Positions 24,027 through 33,329 are shown, numbered from the stretch's first letter. The stretch is DNA of 64,000 nucleotides from Ferruginibacter sp050611725 (GCF_050611725.1 NZ_JBODJB010000001.1:1364001-1428000), one strand, 5' to 3'. Notes: generated from the sequence alone by a model not told the origin. Numbers and translations are program-made.

Positions 24027-25382
24027 TTGAAAATACTATTTTATAGAAGCGTTGTTTTTATGCATATGCTTATATTTTTTTGTATAAGCTCATTCAATTT
24101 GCATGCTCAAACTACTACCGGTGTATGGAAAGGTGTTCTGATCAATGACAGCACTAAGTATGAGAGTCCTTTCGAAATAGTTATCACAGAAAGAAATGGT
24201 TTTGTAAGAGGTTACTCATACGTTAGTTATAACGGTCAGGCCCCGGTGCTAAAAAAAGTAAAAATTCTTTTCAGAAAGAATAATATAGCATTGGAAGATA
24301 TTGCTACTGTACTTGATGATAGTAGTTTTAATGATATTCAAAAGACAAGCATTACTTATGCAACTGCTATAACAGGCCCGGGAGAGATCAATGGTATTTG
24401 GAAAACCGTTCGATTAAAATCCGGAAGAAATGCAAATGGTAGTCTTGTTTTAAATAAAGTTGATGATTTCAGAGAAACGGAAATTTACAAACAGCTTGAA
24501 AATTTAAAACTTGATAAGGATCTGTCTTTTAATAAACGAGATCCTGAACCTGAAGAATTAGTAGATCTTGCTAAAATTGAAGTTACACCTGCTATCGGAA
24601 TACCATTCAATGCAAGCCTGCTTAGGGAAATGCCCAATAAGATCATTGCGTCAAAGCGTACACCTATCATAAATCTTAAAGAAGCCGTTGCTGTTATTTA
24701 CGAAAAAAAGATCGATACACCTGTTGTAGCAGTTGTGGAGAAAAAAGTTCAGGCACCACCGCCACCGGTTGTTAAAAAGGAGCCGGTAGTTGTTGCAGCA
24801 AAACCTCCTGCACCGCCACCTCCCGTAGCTGTAGTAGAGAAAAAAGTTCAGGCACCACCGCCACCGGTTGTTAAAAAGGAGCCGATAGTAGTTGCAGCAA
24901 AACCTCCTGCACCGCCACCTCCTGTAGCTGTAGTAGAGAAAAAAGTTCAGGCACCACCGCCGGTTGTTAAAAAGGAATACCCAGTGCAGGTATTTGTTCC
25001 TCCGGCAAATGGAGTAGCAACAGAAATTGCCGGCAGAAAAACATCAATCGGACAATCGGTAGAATTTGAGTCCGACAGTTTGATAGTGACTTTGTATGAT
25101 AACGGAGAAGTAGATGGTGATACTGTAAGTGTATTAATGAATGGGAATGTTATTTTTTCAAAAGCAGGACTATCTACTAGGCCTACACGAAAAACAATTT
25201 ATATTACGTCTGCTATGCCTGATACTTTAACACTTGTAATGTATGCAGAGAATCTTGGAAGTTTACCCCCTAACACAGGGTTACTGGTAATAAAAGATGG
25301 CGAAAAAATATATGAACTACGTTTTAGTGCAGATCTTAAAACGAATGCTGCGATCATATTGAGAAGGAAACTTCTACAATGA
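24027..25382 (+). CDS. Exported protein with a proline-rich repeat
   Basis: A 451-residue protein of unknown function. The signal peptide runs MKILFYRSVVFMHMLIFF to LHAQ. Residues 30-150 form a first domain (TGVWKGVLIND, FVRGYSYVSY). Residues about 233-325 hold a Lys/Pro/Val repeat of 33 residues (EKKVQAPPPPVVKKEP and AAKPPAPPPPVAVV), present in two full copies and a partial third. A beta-rich C-terminal domain follows (EFESDSLIVTLYDNGEVDGD). The repeat may span the peptidoglycan like TonB-type linkers, which is inference. The start is TTG 24027; the ATG at 24060 would leave a poor signal peptide. The stop touches the opposing murF stop. Confidence 0.7.
   Translation: MKILFYRSVVFMHMLIFFCISSFNLHAQTTTGVWKGVLINDSTKYESPFEIVITERNGFVRGYSYVSYNGQAPVLKKVKILFRKNNIALEDIATVLDDSSFNDIQKTSITYATAITGPGEINGIWKTVRLKSGRNANGSLVLNKVDDFRETEIYKQLENLKLDKDLSFNKRDPEPEELVDLAKIEVTPAIGIPFNASLLREMPNKIIASKRTPIINLKEAVAVIYEKKIDTPVVAVVEKKVQAPPPPVVKKEPVVVAAKPPAPPPPVAVVEKKVQAPPPPVVKKEPIVVAAKPPAPPPPVAVVEKKVQAPPPVVKKEYPVQVFVPPANGVATEIAGRKTSIGQSVEFESDSLIVTLYDNGEVDGDTVSVLMNGNVIFSKAGLSTRPTRKTIYITSAMPDTLTLVMYAENLGSLPPNTGLLVIKDGEKIYELRFSADLKTNAAIILRRKLLQ
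24725..24985 (+). repeat. 99-base tandem repeat in coding sequence
   Basis: Copies of GAGAAAAAAGTTCAGGCACC start at 24738, 24837 and 24936, so the period is exactly 99 bases (33 codons). The third unit is shorter by one proline codon and then breaks off. The copies are nearly identical in DNA, which points to recent expansion. Confidence 0.85.
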
Positions 25383-26666
25383 TCAAACTTCTAGCACTTT
25401 CTCCATTTGCATACTGCGTGAACCTTTTACAAGTATACCGGTATTTTCAAAATGTTGTTTTGTAAACCATTCTTTGGCTTCGATCGAAGTAGAAAAATTT
25501 GTATATGGATTAACTATCTTCCCAAAGTCGCCACCAACAAGTACAACATTTTTCCATTTGTAAGCATTAATTAGCCGAATCACAGATTCGTGTTCTGCAA
25601 TACTTTCCTCACCTAATTCCATCATTCCTCCCAATATCAATACTTTTTCGGGGGTAGCCATTTTCGCAAAATTTTCGATGGCTGCCTTCATGCTCGTTGG
25701 GTTTGCATTATAGGCATCTAAGATTATTTTATTAGTCCCTCTTTCAATTAATTGCGATCTGCTGTTCGATGGAACATAATGCTCCAACGCTATTTTGATC
25801 TTATCATCTTGAACTTTAAAATATTTTCCAACAGCCACTGCCAATAATACATTTGGAAGATTGTATTCGCCAACAAGATTGGTTTGTATATTTTTAATGC
25901 TACTGCCTTTTGTAATGGTTACATCTAAAAATTCTTTGCTGATATTTGCTGAGCCTATAATGTCCGCATCAACAGTTCCATAAGTTTTTACTGTTTTGAT
26001 CCCTGTACTCATTTCAATCAAATAATCATAATCATTCATGATAAATGCTATGCCATTATTTTTTCGTAAATAATCAAACAATTCGCCTTTGCCTTTCCTT
26101 ACACCCTCAATACCACCAAAACCTTCAAGATGTGCTTTGCCACAATTAGTAATGACCCCATGTGTAGGCATTGTATAGTCGCAATACGATTCAATTTCTT
26201 TTTGATGATTGGCCCCCATTTCTATCACCGCTATTTCAGCATCTTTTTTTATGGAGAGTAAGGTAAGCGGTATGCCTATATGATTATTCAGATTACCTTT
26301 TGTTGTGTAAGTGATATAAGATGCTGACAATACCTGATGCACTAATTCTTTACTGGTTGTTTTACCATTGCTTCCTGTTATAGCGATAAAGGGAATATTG
26401 AATTGTTGCCTGTGGTATTTAGCTAATGCCTGCAATGTTTCCAATACATCGGCTACTTTAATTAATCTTGCATCCGTGCTATCATCAGCTATTTCATCAA
26501 CAATTGCGTAAGCGGCACCAGCATTTAAAGCATTTTGGGCAAACAGATTACCGTTAAAGTTTTCCCCTTTCAGGGCAAAGAACAGATCACCTTTTTGTAA
26601 TTTTCTCGTATCTGTTTGTATAGATGGGTGTTCAAGAAATATCTTGTATAGTGCTTCAATTTGCAT
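25383..26666 (-). CDS. murF: UDP-N-acetylmuramoyl-tripeptide--D-alanyl-D-alanine ligase
   Basis: A 427-residue Mur ligase. N-terminal domain: HPSIQTDTRKLQKGDLFFAL and GENFNGNLFA bind the UDP part. Central ATPase domain: the P-loop ITGSNGKTTSKELV and EMGANHQKEI. C-terminal domain: ILDAYNANPTSMKAAIENF. It adds D-Ala-D-Ala to the peptidoglycan precursor in the cytoplasm. It follows gldJ on the same strand, but a perfect terminator separates the two, so murF should have its own promoter. Confidence 0.95.
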   Translation of the reverse strand: MQIEALYKIFLEHPSIQTDTRKLQKGDLFFALKGENFNGNLFAQNALNAGAAYAIVDEIADDSTDARLIKVADVLETLQALAKYHRQQFNIPFIAITGSNGKTTSKELVHQVLSASYITYTTKGNLNNHIGIPLTLLSIKKDAEIAVIEMGANHQKEIESYCDYTMPTHGVITNCGKAHLEGFGGIEGVRKGKGELFDYLRKNNGIAFIMNDYDYLIEMSTGIKTVKTYGTVDADIIGSANISKEFLDVTITKGSSIKNIQTNLVGEYNLPNVLLAVAVGKYFKVQDDKIKIALEHYVPSNSRSQLIERGTNKIILDAYNANPTSMKAAIENFAKMATPEKVLILGGMMELGEESIAEHESVIRLINAYKWKNVVLVGGDFGKIVNPYTNFSTSIEAKEWFTKQHFENTGILVKGSRSMQMEKVLEV

Positions 26667-26705
26667 GTGTCAAAAATAAGATAGAAAGCAGAATATTCTA
26701 TAAAT

Positions 26706-26741
26706 AAAAAGCTCCCCTCAACATGTTGAGGGGAGCTTTTT
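26706..26741. terminator. Perfect 36-base palindromic terminator
   Basis: AAAAAGCTCCCCTCAACA is followed by its exact reverse complement, giving an 18-base-pair palindrome that starts with A5 and ends with T5. It lies between the gldJ stop and the murF start and would stop minus-strand transcription from gldJ. Confidence 0.92.
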
Positions 26742-26759
26742 AAAATATCGGCCGGTTAT

Positions 26760-28325
26760 TTATTTATAACTCGTTTTTCTTTTGCTTGTTTGTCTGCGTT
26801 TACCGAAGATGTTACCTTCCTTAAATCCTGGGCCTTCCGGTGGACCTAAGTAAGTTTGAGCACAACGGAAACCAATAGTGCTTGAAGATTGATATTCTTC
26901 CAAGAATCTACGAGCACCAGGAGATAACCAGTAAGCTCTATCGTTCCAGCTACCACCTTTGAATACTCTTGAACTATCGCTGATCAAAGTAGTAACACCA
27001 TATTGATAGAATGAACCACTTAATGAATCACCATCCATAAAGCCTAATGCGTTATTGTGTTGGTAGTTTCTTCTGTTTTTAGATTCTTCATCACTTACAT
27101 CAACTTTTTTCAACATACCCATGCTATCTCTTTTGAAAGTCCCGTTTTCTTTATAGAACTTCTGGAATTTGTTACCACGGAAATAGTTGAAGTCTTCCGC
27201 ATCTGAAGGAGTTAAAGGACGATAAACATCCGCTACCCACTCACTAACGTTACCGCTCATGTTATATAAACCAAATGCATTTGGATAGAAAGCTTTGATA
27301 TTACCAGGAATTGCAGAACGGTCATTCAAACCACCGGCAACACCCATGTTATCACCACTACCACGTTTAAAGTTAGCCAGGAATTTACCTTGCCATGTAC
27401 CTCTGCGGTTATCTCTTAATCCGTTAGGGTTTTTGCTCCAAGAATAAATTTGTTGATTAGACAATAACTCTTCACCACTTTTACTTTCTTTCTTACGTGG
27501 GTTAGGGTTTTGTGCAACGATACCATATGCTGCATATTCCCATTCAGCTTCACTTGGTAAACGATAGCCCATATTCAGGATACCATCTTCCATTTTAACT
27601 ACTGTACGAGCTTTTCCGCTTACGTCTTTACCGGCAGTTTTAGATTTGCCTTTATTTTGTATAAGATCCGGGCTCATTAGGTAGGTTTCGGTATTGAAAG
27701 ATTTTCCTCCTTCGCCTCCGGTACCACCTTGTTTCATTTCTTGTTTAGCAAAATCTTTTTTAAGGAATCCTTTTTGTATCAATTTCAATTCATTCACCCT
27801 GTCTGTTCTCCAGATAGAGAAGTCATGCGCTTGTCTCCAGTTTACACCAACTACAGGATAGTAGTTATAAGATGGGTATCTGAAATAATATTCTACATAA
27901 GGTTCGTTATACGCCAGTTCTTCTCTCCAGCAAAGTGTGTCTGGAAGCGCTTTTTGCATGATCGTTGAATCATTATCAAATGTGTTGGATAACCAGTAAA
28001 TGTACTCACGGTAATGTACGTTGGCTACCTCTGTTTCGTCAATAAAGAATGAAGGAACTGTAACACGACGAGGAACATTGTTCCAGTCACCCATTACATC
28101 CTCATCTTTAGCACCCATTACAAAAGTACCACCTTGTACAAATACCAAACCAGGGCCGGCTTTAGGATACTTAATTTTTGATACATGGTAATTACCCATG
28201 TTCTTGTCATCGTATGACCAGCCTGTCACAGATGATTTCTCTTTCTTATTAGATTTACAAGAGATAAGACTTGTTACCGCAATCCCTGCAATCATTAGGG
28301 ATTTCACGGAAATTAATTTTTGCAT
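26760..28325 (-). CDS. gldJ: GldJ-like gliding motility / T9SS lipoprotein (FGE-sulfatase fold)
   Basis: A protein of about 521 residues. The lipoprotein signal is MQKLISVKSLMIAGIAVTS followed by LISC. The body is a formylglycine-generating-enzyme (SUMF1) fold: FVQGGTFVMGAKDED, FFIDETEVANVHYREYIYW, YRLPSEAEWEYAA, MSGNVSEWVADVYRP, FKGGSWNDRAYW and IGFRCAQTY. In Flavobacteria GldJ is a non-catalytic lipoprotein needed for the T9SS and gliding motor and is linked with GldK. Adjacent murF and divergent porV fit this. A slightly longer start at 28343 (MANLMHMQKL) is possible. GldK is a less likely alternative. Confidence 0.82.
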   Translation of the reverse strand: MQKLISVKSLMIAGIAVTSLISCKSNKKEKSSVTGWSYDDKNMGNYHVSKIKYPKAGPGLVFVQGGTFVMGAKDEDVMGDWNNVPRRVTVPSFFIDETEVANVHYREYIYWLSNTFDNDSTIMQKALPDTLCWREELAYNEPYVEYYFRYPSYNYYPVVGVNWRQAHDFSIWRTDRVNELKLIQKGFLKKDFAKQEMKQGGTGGEGGKSFNTETYLMSPDLIQNKGKSKTAGKDVSGKARTVVKMEDGILNMGYRLPSEAEWEYAAYGIVAQNPNPRKKESKSGEELLSNQQIYSWSKNPNGLRDNRRGTWQGKFLANFKRGSGDNMGVAGGLNDRSAIPGNIKAFYPNAFGLYNMSGNVSEWVADVYRPLTPSDAEDFNYFRGNKFQKFYKENGTFKRDSMGMLKKVDVSDEESKNRRNYQHNNALGFMDGDSLSGSFYQYGVTTLISDSSRVFKGGSWNDRAYWLSPGARRFLEEYQSSSTIGFRCAQTYLGPPEGPGFKEGNIFGKRRQTSKRKTSYK

Positions 28326-28343
28326 GTGCATTAGATTTGCCAT

Positions 28344-28790
28344 TATTGCTTAACGCAGTGGTTTATAAAATATTGTATTCAAATTTTACAGTTGCGAATA
28401 TAAATGTTTTAGGTGAAATTACTGAAAACGGTAAGTTTTTTATTTATGCAAACGATATTTTAACATAAAATTGTAAGCAATGAGGCCATGCAACGAAATC
28501 CACTTTCAATCAGTCTTTATTAAACACAAACAATAACAAAATGCCTTATTTCGTTATATGTTTGGATATCTATAATTATTATGTGTATTTTTTACACATT
28601 TAATTTTTGGATTTAACCCAAAATCGGCTATTTTTGAAAAAATTACCCGGAACGAAACAATGAGAATCAATAAATAGTTCTATCTTGTTTCTCCGTTTTA
28701 AAATTGGTTGATTTATTATTTCACTTAAAACAAAAAACATCTACGTTATTTGAGAATATGTCTACCCTTATTTAAGACAAAAAAATACGC
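28344..28790. promoter_or_regulatory. Divergent control region between gldJ and porV
   Basis: A gap of about 450 AT-rich bases with no credible gene. The perfect inverted repeat ATGTGTA-TTTTT-TACACAT lies at 28581-28599 and could be an operator. It should hold the promoters of both T9SS genes. Confidence 0.5.
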
Positions 28791-29990
28791 ATGAAAAGAG
28801 CAAAATCAAGACTAACGGGCTTATTAATGTTAGTTTTAACCTCAGGTGTGGCAAGTGCACAGCAGTCCAATGTTATTAATGTAGTTACTTCTGCAGTTCC
28901 TTTTTTGAGAATTTCTCCGGATGCTCGTAGTGGCGGTATGGGTGATGTTGGCATTGCTACAGCTCCCGATGCCAGTTCAGGTTTCTGGAATCTGGCCAAA
29001 ACACCGTTTAATACTATGCCGGGTGGTATCTGTCTTACCTATACTCCTTGGTTAAAAGATCTTGGTCTGAATGATGTAAACCTGATCACTGCAGGAGGGT
29101 ATTATAAACTAGATGATATTCAAGCTGTTACAGCTTCAATCAGATACTTCAATCTTGGTAACATCCAGTTCACCGATTTTTTGGGTAACGAGTTAGGCTC
29201 TTTCCGCCCTCGTGAATTTTCGGTAGACGCCGGTTATTCAAGAAAACTATCCTCTAAATTAGGATTGGGTATTGCGTTGCGTTACATTAACTCACGTTTG
29301 GCAAGCGGCGACCCCAATAATAGCGGTACTTCTTACAAACCGGGTTCTACTGTTGCTGCCGACCTTAGTTTGTTTCATACAAGTGGAAAAGAAGACGGTA
29401 GTGGTTTAAATTATGGCTTGGCTTTAACCAACCTCGGTGGTAAAATATCCTACACAAATGACGCTACTCAAAAAGATTATATTCCTGCTAACCTTGGTTT
29501 AGGTGTAGCCTATACTAAAGTAGTAGATGAGGCAAATAAAATAACTTTTGGTTTGGATGTACATAAATTACTGGTTCCAACACCACCACTTACAACCGGC
29601 GATGATGCTGTTGATCAGGCTAATTTAGATAAATACAGAAATCAAGGAGTTGTGAGCAGTTGGTTTAAATCATTTGGAGATGCTCCAAATGGATTTAGCG
29701 AAGAATTGAAAGAATTTCAAATATCTGCGGGTGCCGAATACTGGTATAATAATCAATTCGCACTAAGGGCTGGTTATTTTTACGAAAACCCAACGAAAGG
29801 TAATCGTAAATACTTCACTTTAGGAGCAGGGTTAAAGTACAATATGTTTGGATTGAATTTCTCTTACTTATTGCCTTCAGGTAATGGTACAAACCGTAAT
29901 CCTTTATCGAATACACTTAGATTTAGTTTGATGTTTGATTTTGACGGAAGCGGAGGAACAACAACCACTACTGCAACTCCAACAAAATAA
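28791..29990 (+). CDS. porV: Type IX secretion outer-membrane protein PorV
   Basis: A 399-residue protein with a signal peptide (MKRAKSRLTGLLMLVLTSG to ASAQ) and then the conserved PorV opening: VPFLRISPDARSGGMGDVGI and ASSGFWNLAKTPF. The rest is a run of amphipathic beta strands ending GLNFSYLLPSG and TLRFSLMFDF, a 14-strand FadL-like barrel. PorV shuttles T9SS cargo from the translocon to the attachment complex. porU, which often precedes porV, is not in this window. Confidence 0.92.
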   Translation: MKRAKSRLTGLLMLVLTSGVASAQQSNVINVVTSAVPFLRISPDARSGGMGDVGIATAPDASSGFWNLAKTPFNTMPGGICLTYTPWLKDLGLNDVNLITAGGYYKLDDIQAVTASIRYFNLGNIQFTDFLGNELGSFRPREFSVDAGYSRKLSSKLGLGIALRYINSRLASGDPNNSGTSYKPGSTVAADLSLFHTSGKEDGSGLNYGLALTNLGGKISYTNDATQKDYIPANLGLGVAYTKVVDEANKITFGLDVHKLLVPTPPLTTGDDAVDQANLDKYRNQGVVSSWFKSFGDAPNGFSEELKEFQISAGAEYWYNNQFALRAGYFYENPTKGNRKYFTLGAGLKYNMFGLNFSYLLPSGNGTNRNPLSNTLRFSLMFDFDGSGGTTTTTATPTK

Positions 29991-30011
29991 TTGACTGAAA
30001 ATATTTTAACG

Positions 30012-30042
30012 AAGGGATTGATTCATATCAATCCCTTTTTTA
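30012..30042 (+). terminator. Terminator after porV
   Basis: AAGGGATTGAT (30012-30022) pairs with ATCAATCCCTT (30027-30037) around TCAT, followed by a T run. A near-identical stem occurs at 60749-60772. Confidence 0.9.
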
Positions 30043-30065
30043 TTGAATTGCTTGTAACCAATACA

Positions 30066-30073
30066 TACATTTG
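30066..30073 (+). promoter_or_regulatory. Candidate -7 element of ispF
   Basis: TACATTTG matches the TAnnTTTG consensus, with TTG at 30043-30045 as a possible -33 element 20 bases upstream. The start codon is at 30101. Confidence 0.45.
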
Positions 30074-30100
30074 CAAATAATCTTAATAAACAATTAAACA

Positions 30101-30580
30101 ATGAATATACGAATTGGCTTTGGCATAGATTTCCATCAAATGGTTGAGGGTAGAGAGTTTTGGTTAGGCGGCATATTGATACCACATACCAAAGGTGCAT
30201 TAGGGCATAGTGATGCAGATGTATTACTTCATGCGATTTGTGATGCAATGCTTGGAGCTGCCTGCCTTGGAGATATTGGCGTACATTTTCCGGATACGGA
30301 CCCTTCTTTAAAAAATATTGATAGCAAAATATTATTAAAAAAGAGTGCTGAATTAATTAATAAAGCCGGTTATTCAATAGGCAATATTGATAGTACGCTT
30401 TGTTTACAAGCACCTAAAATAAAAGAGTATGTTCCAAAAATGCAACAGGTAATCGCTGATATACTTTCGTTACAAATAACAGATGTTTCAATAAAAGCAA
30501 CCACAACCGAAAAGATGGGATTTGTTGGCAGGGAAGAAGGCGTAGTGGCATATGCAACAATCTTATTACAAAAGATATAG
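30101..30580 (+). CDS. ispF: 2-C-methyl-D-erythritol 2,4-cyclodiphosphate synthase
   Basis: A 159-residue protein with the full family pattern: metal ligands Asp10 and His12 in GFGIDFHQM, then LGHSDADVLLHAICDAMLGA, DIGVHFPDTDP and the C-terminal SIKATTTEKMGFVGREEGV. It forms the cyclic diphosphate in the MEP pathway for isoprenoids, so this organism uses that pathway. It is followed by dut after 60 bases. Confidence 0.96.
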   Translation: MNIRIGFGIDFHQMVEGREFWLGGILIPHTKGALGHSDADVLLHAICDAMLGAACLGDIGVHFPDTDPSLKNIDSKILLKKSAELINKAGYSIGNIDSTLCLQAPKIKEYVPKMQQVIADILSLQITDVSIKATTTEKMGFVGREEGVVAYATILLQKI

Positions 30581-30627
30581 TACACTGTTAAAATATTTTA
30601 TACTGCATTAATTCCTTACTACATCAT

Positions 30628-30635
30628 TACCTTTG
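30628..30635 (+). promoter_or_regulatory. -7 element five bases before the dut start codon
   Basis: TACCTTTG is followed by CCACC and then ATG at 30641. If used, transcription would begin at or next to the start codon and the mRNA would be leaderless or nearly so. A clear -33 element is not seen. Confidence 0.5.
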
Positions 30636-30640
30636 CCACC

Positions 30641-31084
30641 ATGCAAACTGTAACAATAAAAATTGTCAATCGATCAGATAATCCTTTGCCGACCTATTCA
30701 ACATCGGGTTCTGCAGGAATGGATATAAGAGCTGACTTAAAAGACCCAATCACTTTGGAGCCATTACAAAGATGCTTGGTACCAACAGGTTTATTTATTG
30801 AATTACCTCACGGATACGAAGCACAGATCAGACCGAGAAGCGGACTAGCGATCAATCAGGGCATTACCTGTTTAAATACACCCGGCACAATTGATAGCGA
30901 TTACAGAGGAGAAGTAAAAGTTATCCTGATAAATCTCAGTGCAGAACAACATATCATTAGTCATGGAGACAGAATTGCTCAGATGGTGATCAATAAAGTA
31001 GAAACAGCACAGTTATTGCTTGTTGAAGAATTGAGCGATAGTATAAGAGCCGAAGGAGGCTTTGGACATACAGGTAAAAATTGA
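30641..31084 (+). CDS. dut: dUTP diphosphatase
   Basis: A 147-residue trimeric dUTPase. The five motifs are visible: GSAGMDIRADL, RPRSGLAINQGI, LNTPGTIDSDYRGEV, HGDRIAQMVI and the C-terminal AEGGFGHTGKN, which closes over the active site. It hydrolyses dUTP to dUMP and keeps uracil out of DNA. It lies between ispF and a DUF4292 lipoprotein gene. Confidence 0.96.
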   Translation: MQTVTIKIVNRSDNPLPTYSTSGSAGMDIRADLKDPITLEPLQRCLVPTGLFIELPHGYEAQIRPRSGLAINQGITCLNTPGTIDSDYRGEVKVILINLSAEQHIISHGDRIAQMVINKVETAQLLLVEELSDSIRAEGGFGHTGKN

Positions 31085-31105
31085 TATTATATTAACGATA
31101 GATAC

Positions 31106-31924
31106 ATGAGAAATATACTTTTAGTTACCACAGTGATAATGGCAGGCATTTTTTTTACAAGCTGCCGTTCTGCAAAAAAGATTCAGACAGCTATTAATAA
31201 GAAGGATTCTTCAACAGTTGTGATTACCAATCCGGTAGTAAATGATTCTGCATTGTTTGTTAAACAAACAATGGATACACTCAAGAGCAAGTATATCGAT
31301 TACAAAACATTTGCCGCAAAAGTAAAAGTAGAGTATGAAGACAGTAAAGGTAAGCAACCTAACGTAACCGCATATGTGCATATTATTAAAGACAGTGTAG
31401 TTTGGGTTTCCATGTATGCCACTATTTTTAATATTGAGGCTTTCAGGGTATTGATAACAAAAGACAGTGTTTTTTTAGTTGATAAGATAAACAAAGAAGT
31501 GCAATTGCGGTCTCTGGATTATTTACAGGAAATAACCGCTATTCCGTTTGATTTTACAACCCTGCAAGATCTGCTGGTAGGTAATCCGATCTTTATGAGT
31601 GATAGCCTTGTTTCGTATCGAAAAACAGATGATCGGCTTTTACTTGCTTCCGTAGGACAATACTTCAAACACCTGCTCACACTTGATACAAACAATGTTG
31701 TGTTGCACAGTAAACTCGATGATGTTGATATTACCAGAAACAGAACAGCTGATATTACCTATGATGAATATGAAAATAAAGAAGGTGTTAACTTTTCTAC
31801 CTTCAGAGAAATTACTGTATCTGAAAAAAATAAATTAGATATACAGCTTAAATATAAGCAGTATGAGTTTAACAAAGATTTGTCAGTTTCTTTCAACATC
31901 CCCAAGAACTATAAACGCAAATAA
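31106..31924 (+). CDS. DUF4292 family lipoprotein
   Basis: A 272-residue protein with a lipoprotein signal (MRNILLVTTVIMAGIFFTSC, Cys20). The DUF4292 body contains YKTFAAKVKVEYEDSKGKQP, VHIIKDSVVWVSMYATIFN, EAFRVLITKDSVFLVDKINK and a beta-rich C-terminal half, recalling the LolA/LolB or LptM-like curved sheet. The function is unknown. It is a frequent neighbour of EnvC-type genes in Bacteroidota, as here (downstream at 32017). Confidence 0.82.
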   Translation: MRNILLVTTVIMAGIFFTSCRSAKKIQTAINKKDSSTVVITNPVVNDSALFVKQTMDTLKSKYIDYKTFAAKVKVEYEDSKGKQPNVTAYVHIIKDSVVWVSMYATIFNIEAFRVLITKDSVFLVDKINKEVQLRSLDYLQEITAIPFDFTTLQDLLVGNPIFMSDSLVSYRKTDDRLLLASVGQYFKHLLTLDTNNVVLHSKLDDVDITRNRTADITYDEYENKEGVNFSTFREITVSEKNKLDIQLKYKQYEFNKDLSVSFNIPKNYKRK

Positions 31925-32016
31925 GCATTAACTTTAATTATACACAGCCTGTTAGTTATTCTTTACTTTATTGTAAATGATGAGGTAGTATTTTTGAACA
32001 ACTCTAAATTTTACAA

Positions 32017-33318
32017 ATGCTGAAATTCATTTTATCCGCCTTGATAGTTGTACTGACAATATCCGGTACAATGGCTCAGCCTCCTAAAACCAAAGAGCAG
32101 CTTGACCTTGAAAAACAACGTCAGGATATTAAAAAAGAAATAGAGCAAACACAGAAGCAATTAGATAAGATCAATAAATCTACTAAAGTAAATTTAGGAG
32201 AGCTTGCATTGATCAAAAAGAAACTCGACCTTCAAAACAGTGTGATAGAAAATATCAATCGTGATATTAATTTACTTGATAATAATATTTATCGTTCTCA
32301 AAAAGACATTAGAAAACTTACATTATTGCTTGATACTTTAAAAAAGGAATATGCAAAGAGTATGGTGTATGCTTACAAGAACAGAAGTAATTCCGATTTT
32401 TTAAATTTTATTTTTTCAGCTTCAAGTTTTAATGATGCTGTTAAACGTGTGGCTTATTTAAAAAGTTACAGGGCATACAGAGAAATGCAGGGAGAGAATA
32501 TTATACGTACGCAAAATCTTTTACGTGGAAGAGTTGAGGAATTAAATGGAACAAAACTTAAAAAAGGTGAAACACTCGAATTACAAAGTAAAGAGTTAAC
32601 AGTTTTAGCAGATGAAAAACAACAGAAAAATCTTGCTGTATCAAAACTGCAAAGCCAGAGCAAGGAATTGAATGCACATATTGCAGCATCGAAAAAGAAA
32701 ATGTCGAAAGTGAGTGCTGCCATTGCTGCAGCTATTGAAAGAGCAAGAAAAGAAGCAATCGCAGAAGCTGCAAGGATAGCTGCGGCTAATAAGCCTCCCG
32801 TTGTGGCTACTATTACAAAACCTCCTACCACAACCAGCGGAACAAAGCCTCCAAAAATCAAAACAACTCCTGTTAAGCAGAGTGTATTGCTTGCATCTGC
32901 AGCCGATGTTAAATTGAATGCAAGTTTTGAGAGCAATAGAGGTTCGCTGCCGTGGCCGGTTGATAAAGGTTATGTAATGGTACATTTCGGAAGACAAAAA
33001 TTAGAAGGAACCAATGTGGAGGTTAACAACCCCGGCATCACCATCGGTAGTGATATTGGCTCTGCTGTAAAAGCAATCTTTGATGGTGAGGTTACCATGG
33101 TTCAGAGTATTGATAATATGCAGATCGTTATCATCAAGCATGGTAAATATTTCAGTACCTATAGCAATCTTAGTGGCGTAACTGTAACTCGAGGACAGAC
33201 GGTACGTACAGGTCAGGTTTTAGGAAGGGTAGCTGCGAATGATGAAGGCATCGGATCTATGGATCTCATCACCAGCAATGAAACAAGTAATGTCAATCCT
33301 GAGAGCTGGTTAAAATAA
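32017..33318 (+). CDS. EnvC-like murein hydrolase activator (degenerate LytM domain)
   Basis: A 433-residue exported protein. Signal peptide MLKFILSALIVVLTISGTMA, then long coiled coils (about residues 25-125 and 165-245), an Ala/Lys/Pro-rich linker and a C-terminal LytM/M23 domain from about 305. The zinc ligands of active M23 peptidases are lost: the usual HxGxD is NNPGIT and the final HxH is SMD. It is therefore likely to be an activator of amidases at division sites, like E. coli EnvC, rather than a peptidase. Confidence 0.85.
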   Translation: MLKFILSALIVVLTISGTMAQPPKTKEQLDLEKQRQDIKKEIEQTQKQLDKINKSTKVNLGELALIKKKLDLQNSVIENINRDINLLDNNIYRSQKDIRKLTLLLDTLKKEYAKSMVYAYKNRSNSDFLNFIFSASSFNDAVKRVAYLKSYRAYREMQGENIIRTQNLLRGRVEELNGTKLKKGETLELQSKELTVLADEKQQKNLAVSKLQSQSKELNAHIAASKKKMSKVSAAIAAAIERARKEAIAEAARIAAANKPPVVATITKPPTTTSGTKPPKIKTTPVKQSVLLASAADVKLNASFESNRGSLPWPVDKGYVMVHFGRQKLEGTNVEVNNPGITIGSDIGSAVKAIFDGEVTMVQSIDNMQIVIIKHGKYFSTYSNLSGVTVTRGQTVRTGQVLGRVAANDEGIGSMDLITSNETSNVNPESWLK

Positions 33319-33329
33319 TAATAATTCGT

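Noticed and set aside
24725..24985. CRISPR or satellite array
   Set aside because: The period is 99 bases, a multiple of three, inside an open frame coding for a Pro-rich peptide.
32466..32936. Antisense frame of 156 codons opposite the EnvC-like gene
   Set aside because: Low-complexity Ala/Phe-rich translation of the opposite strand of coiled-coil codons.
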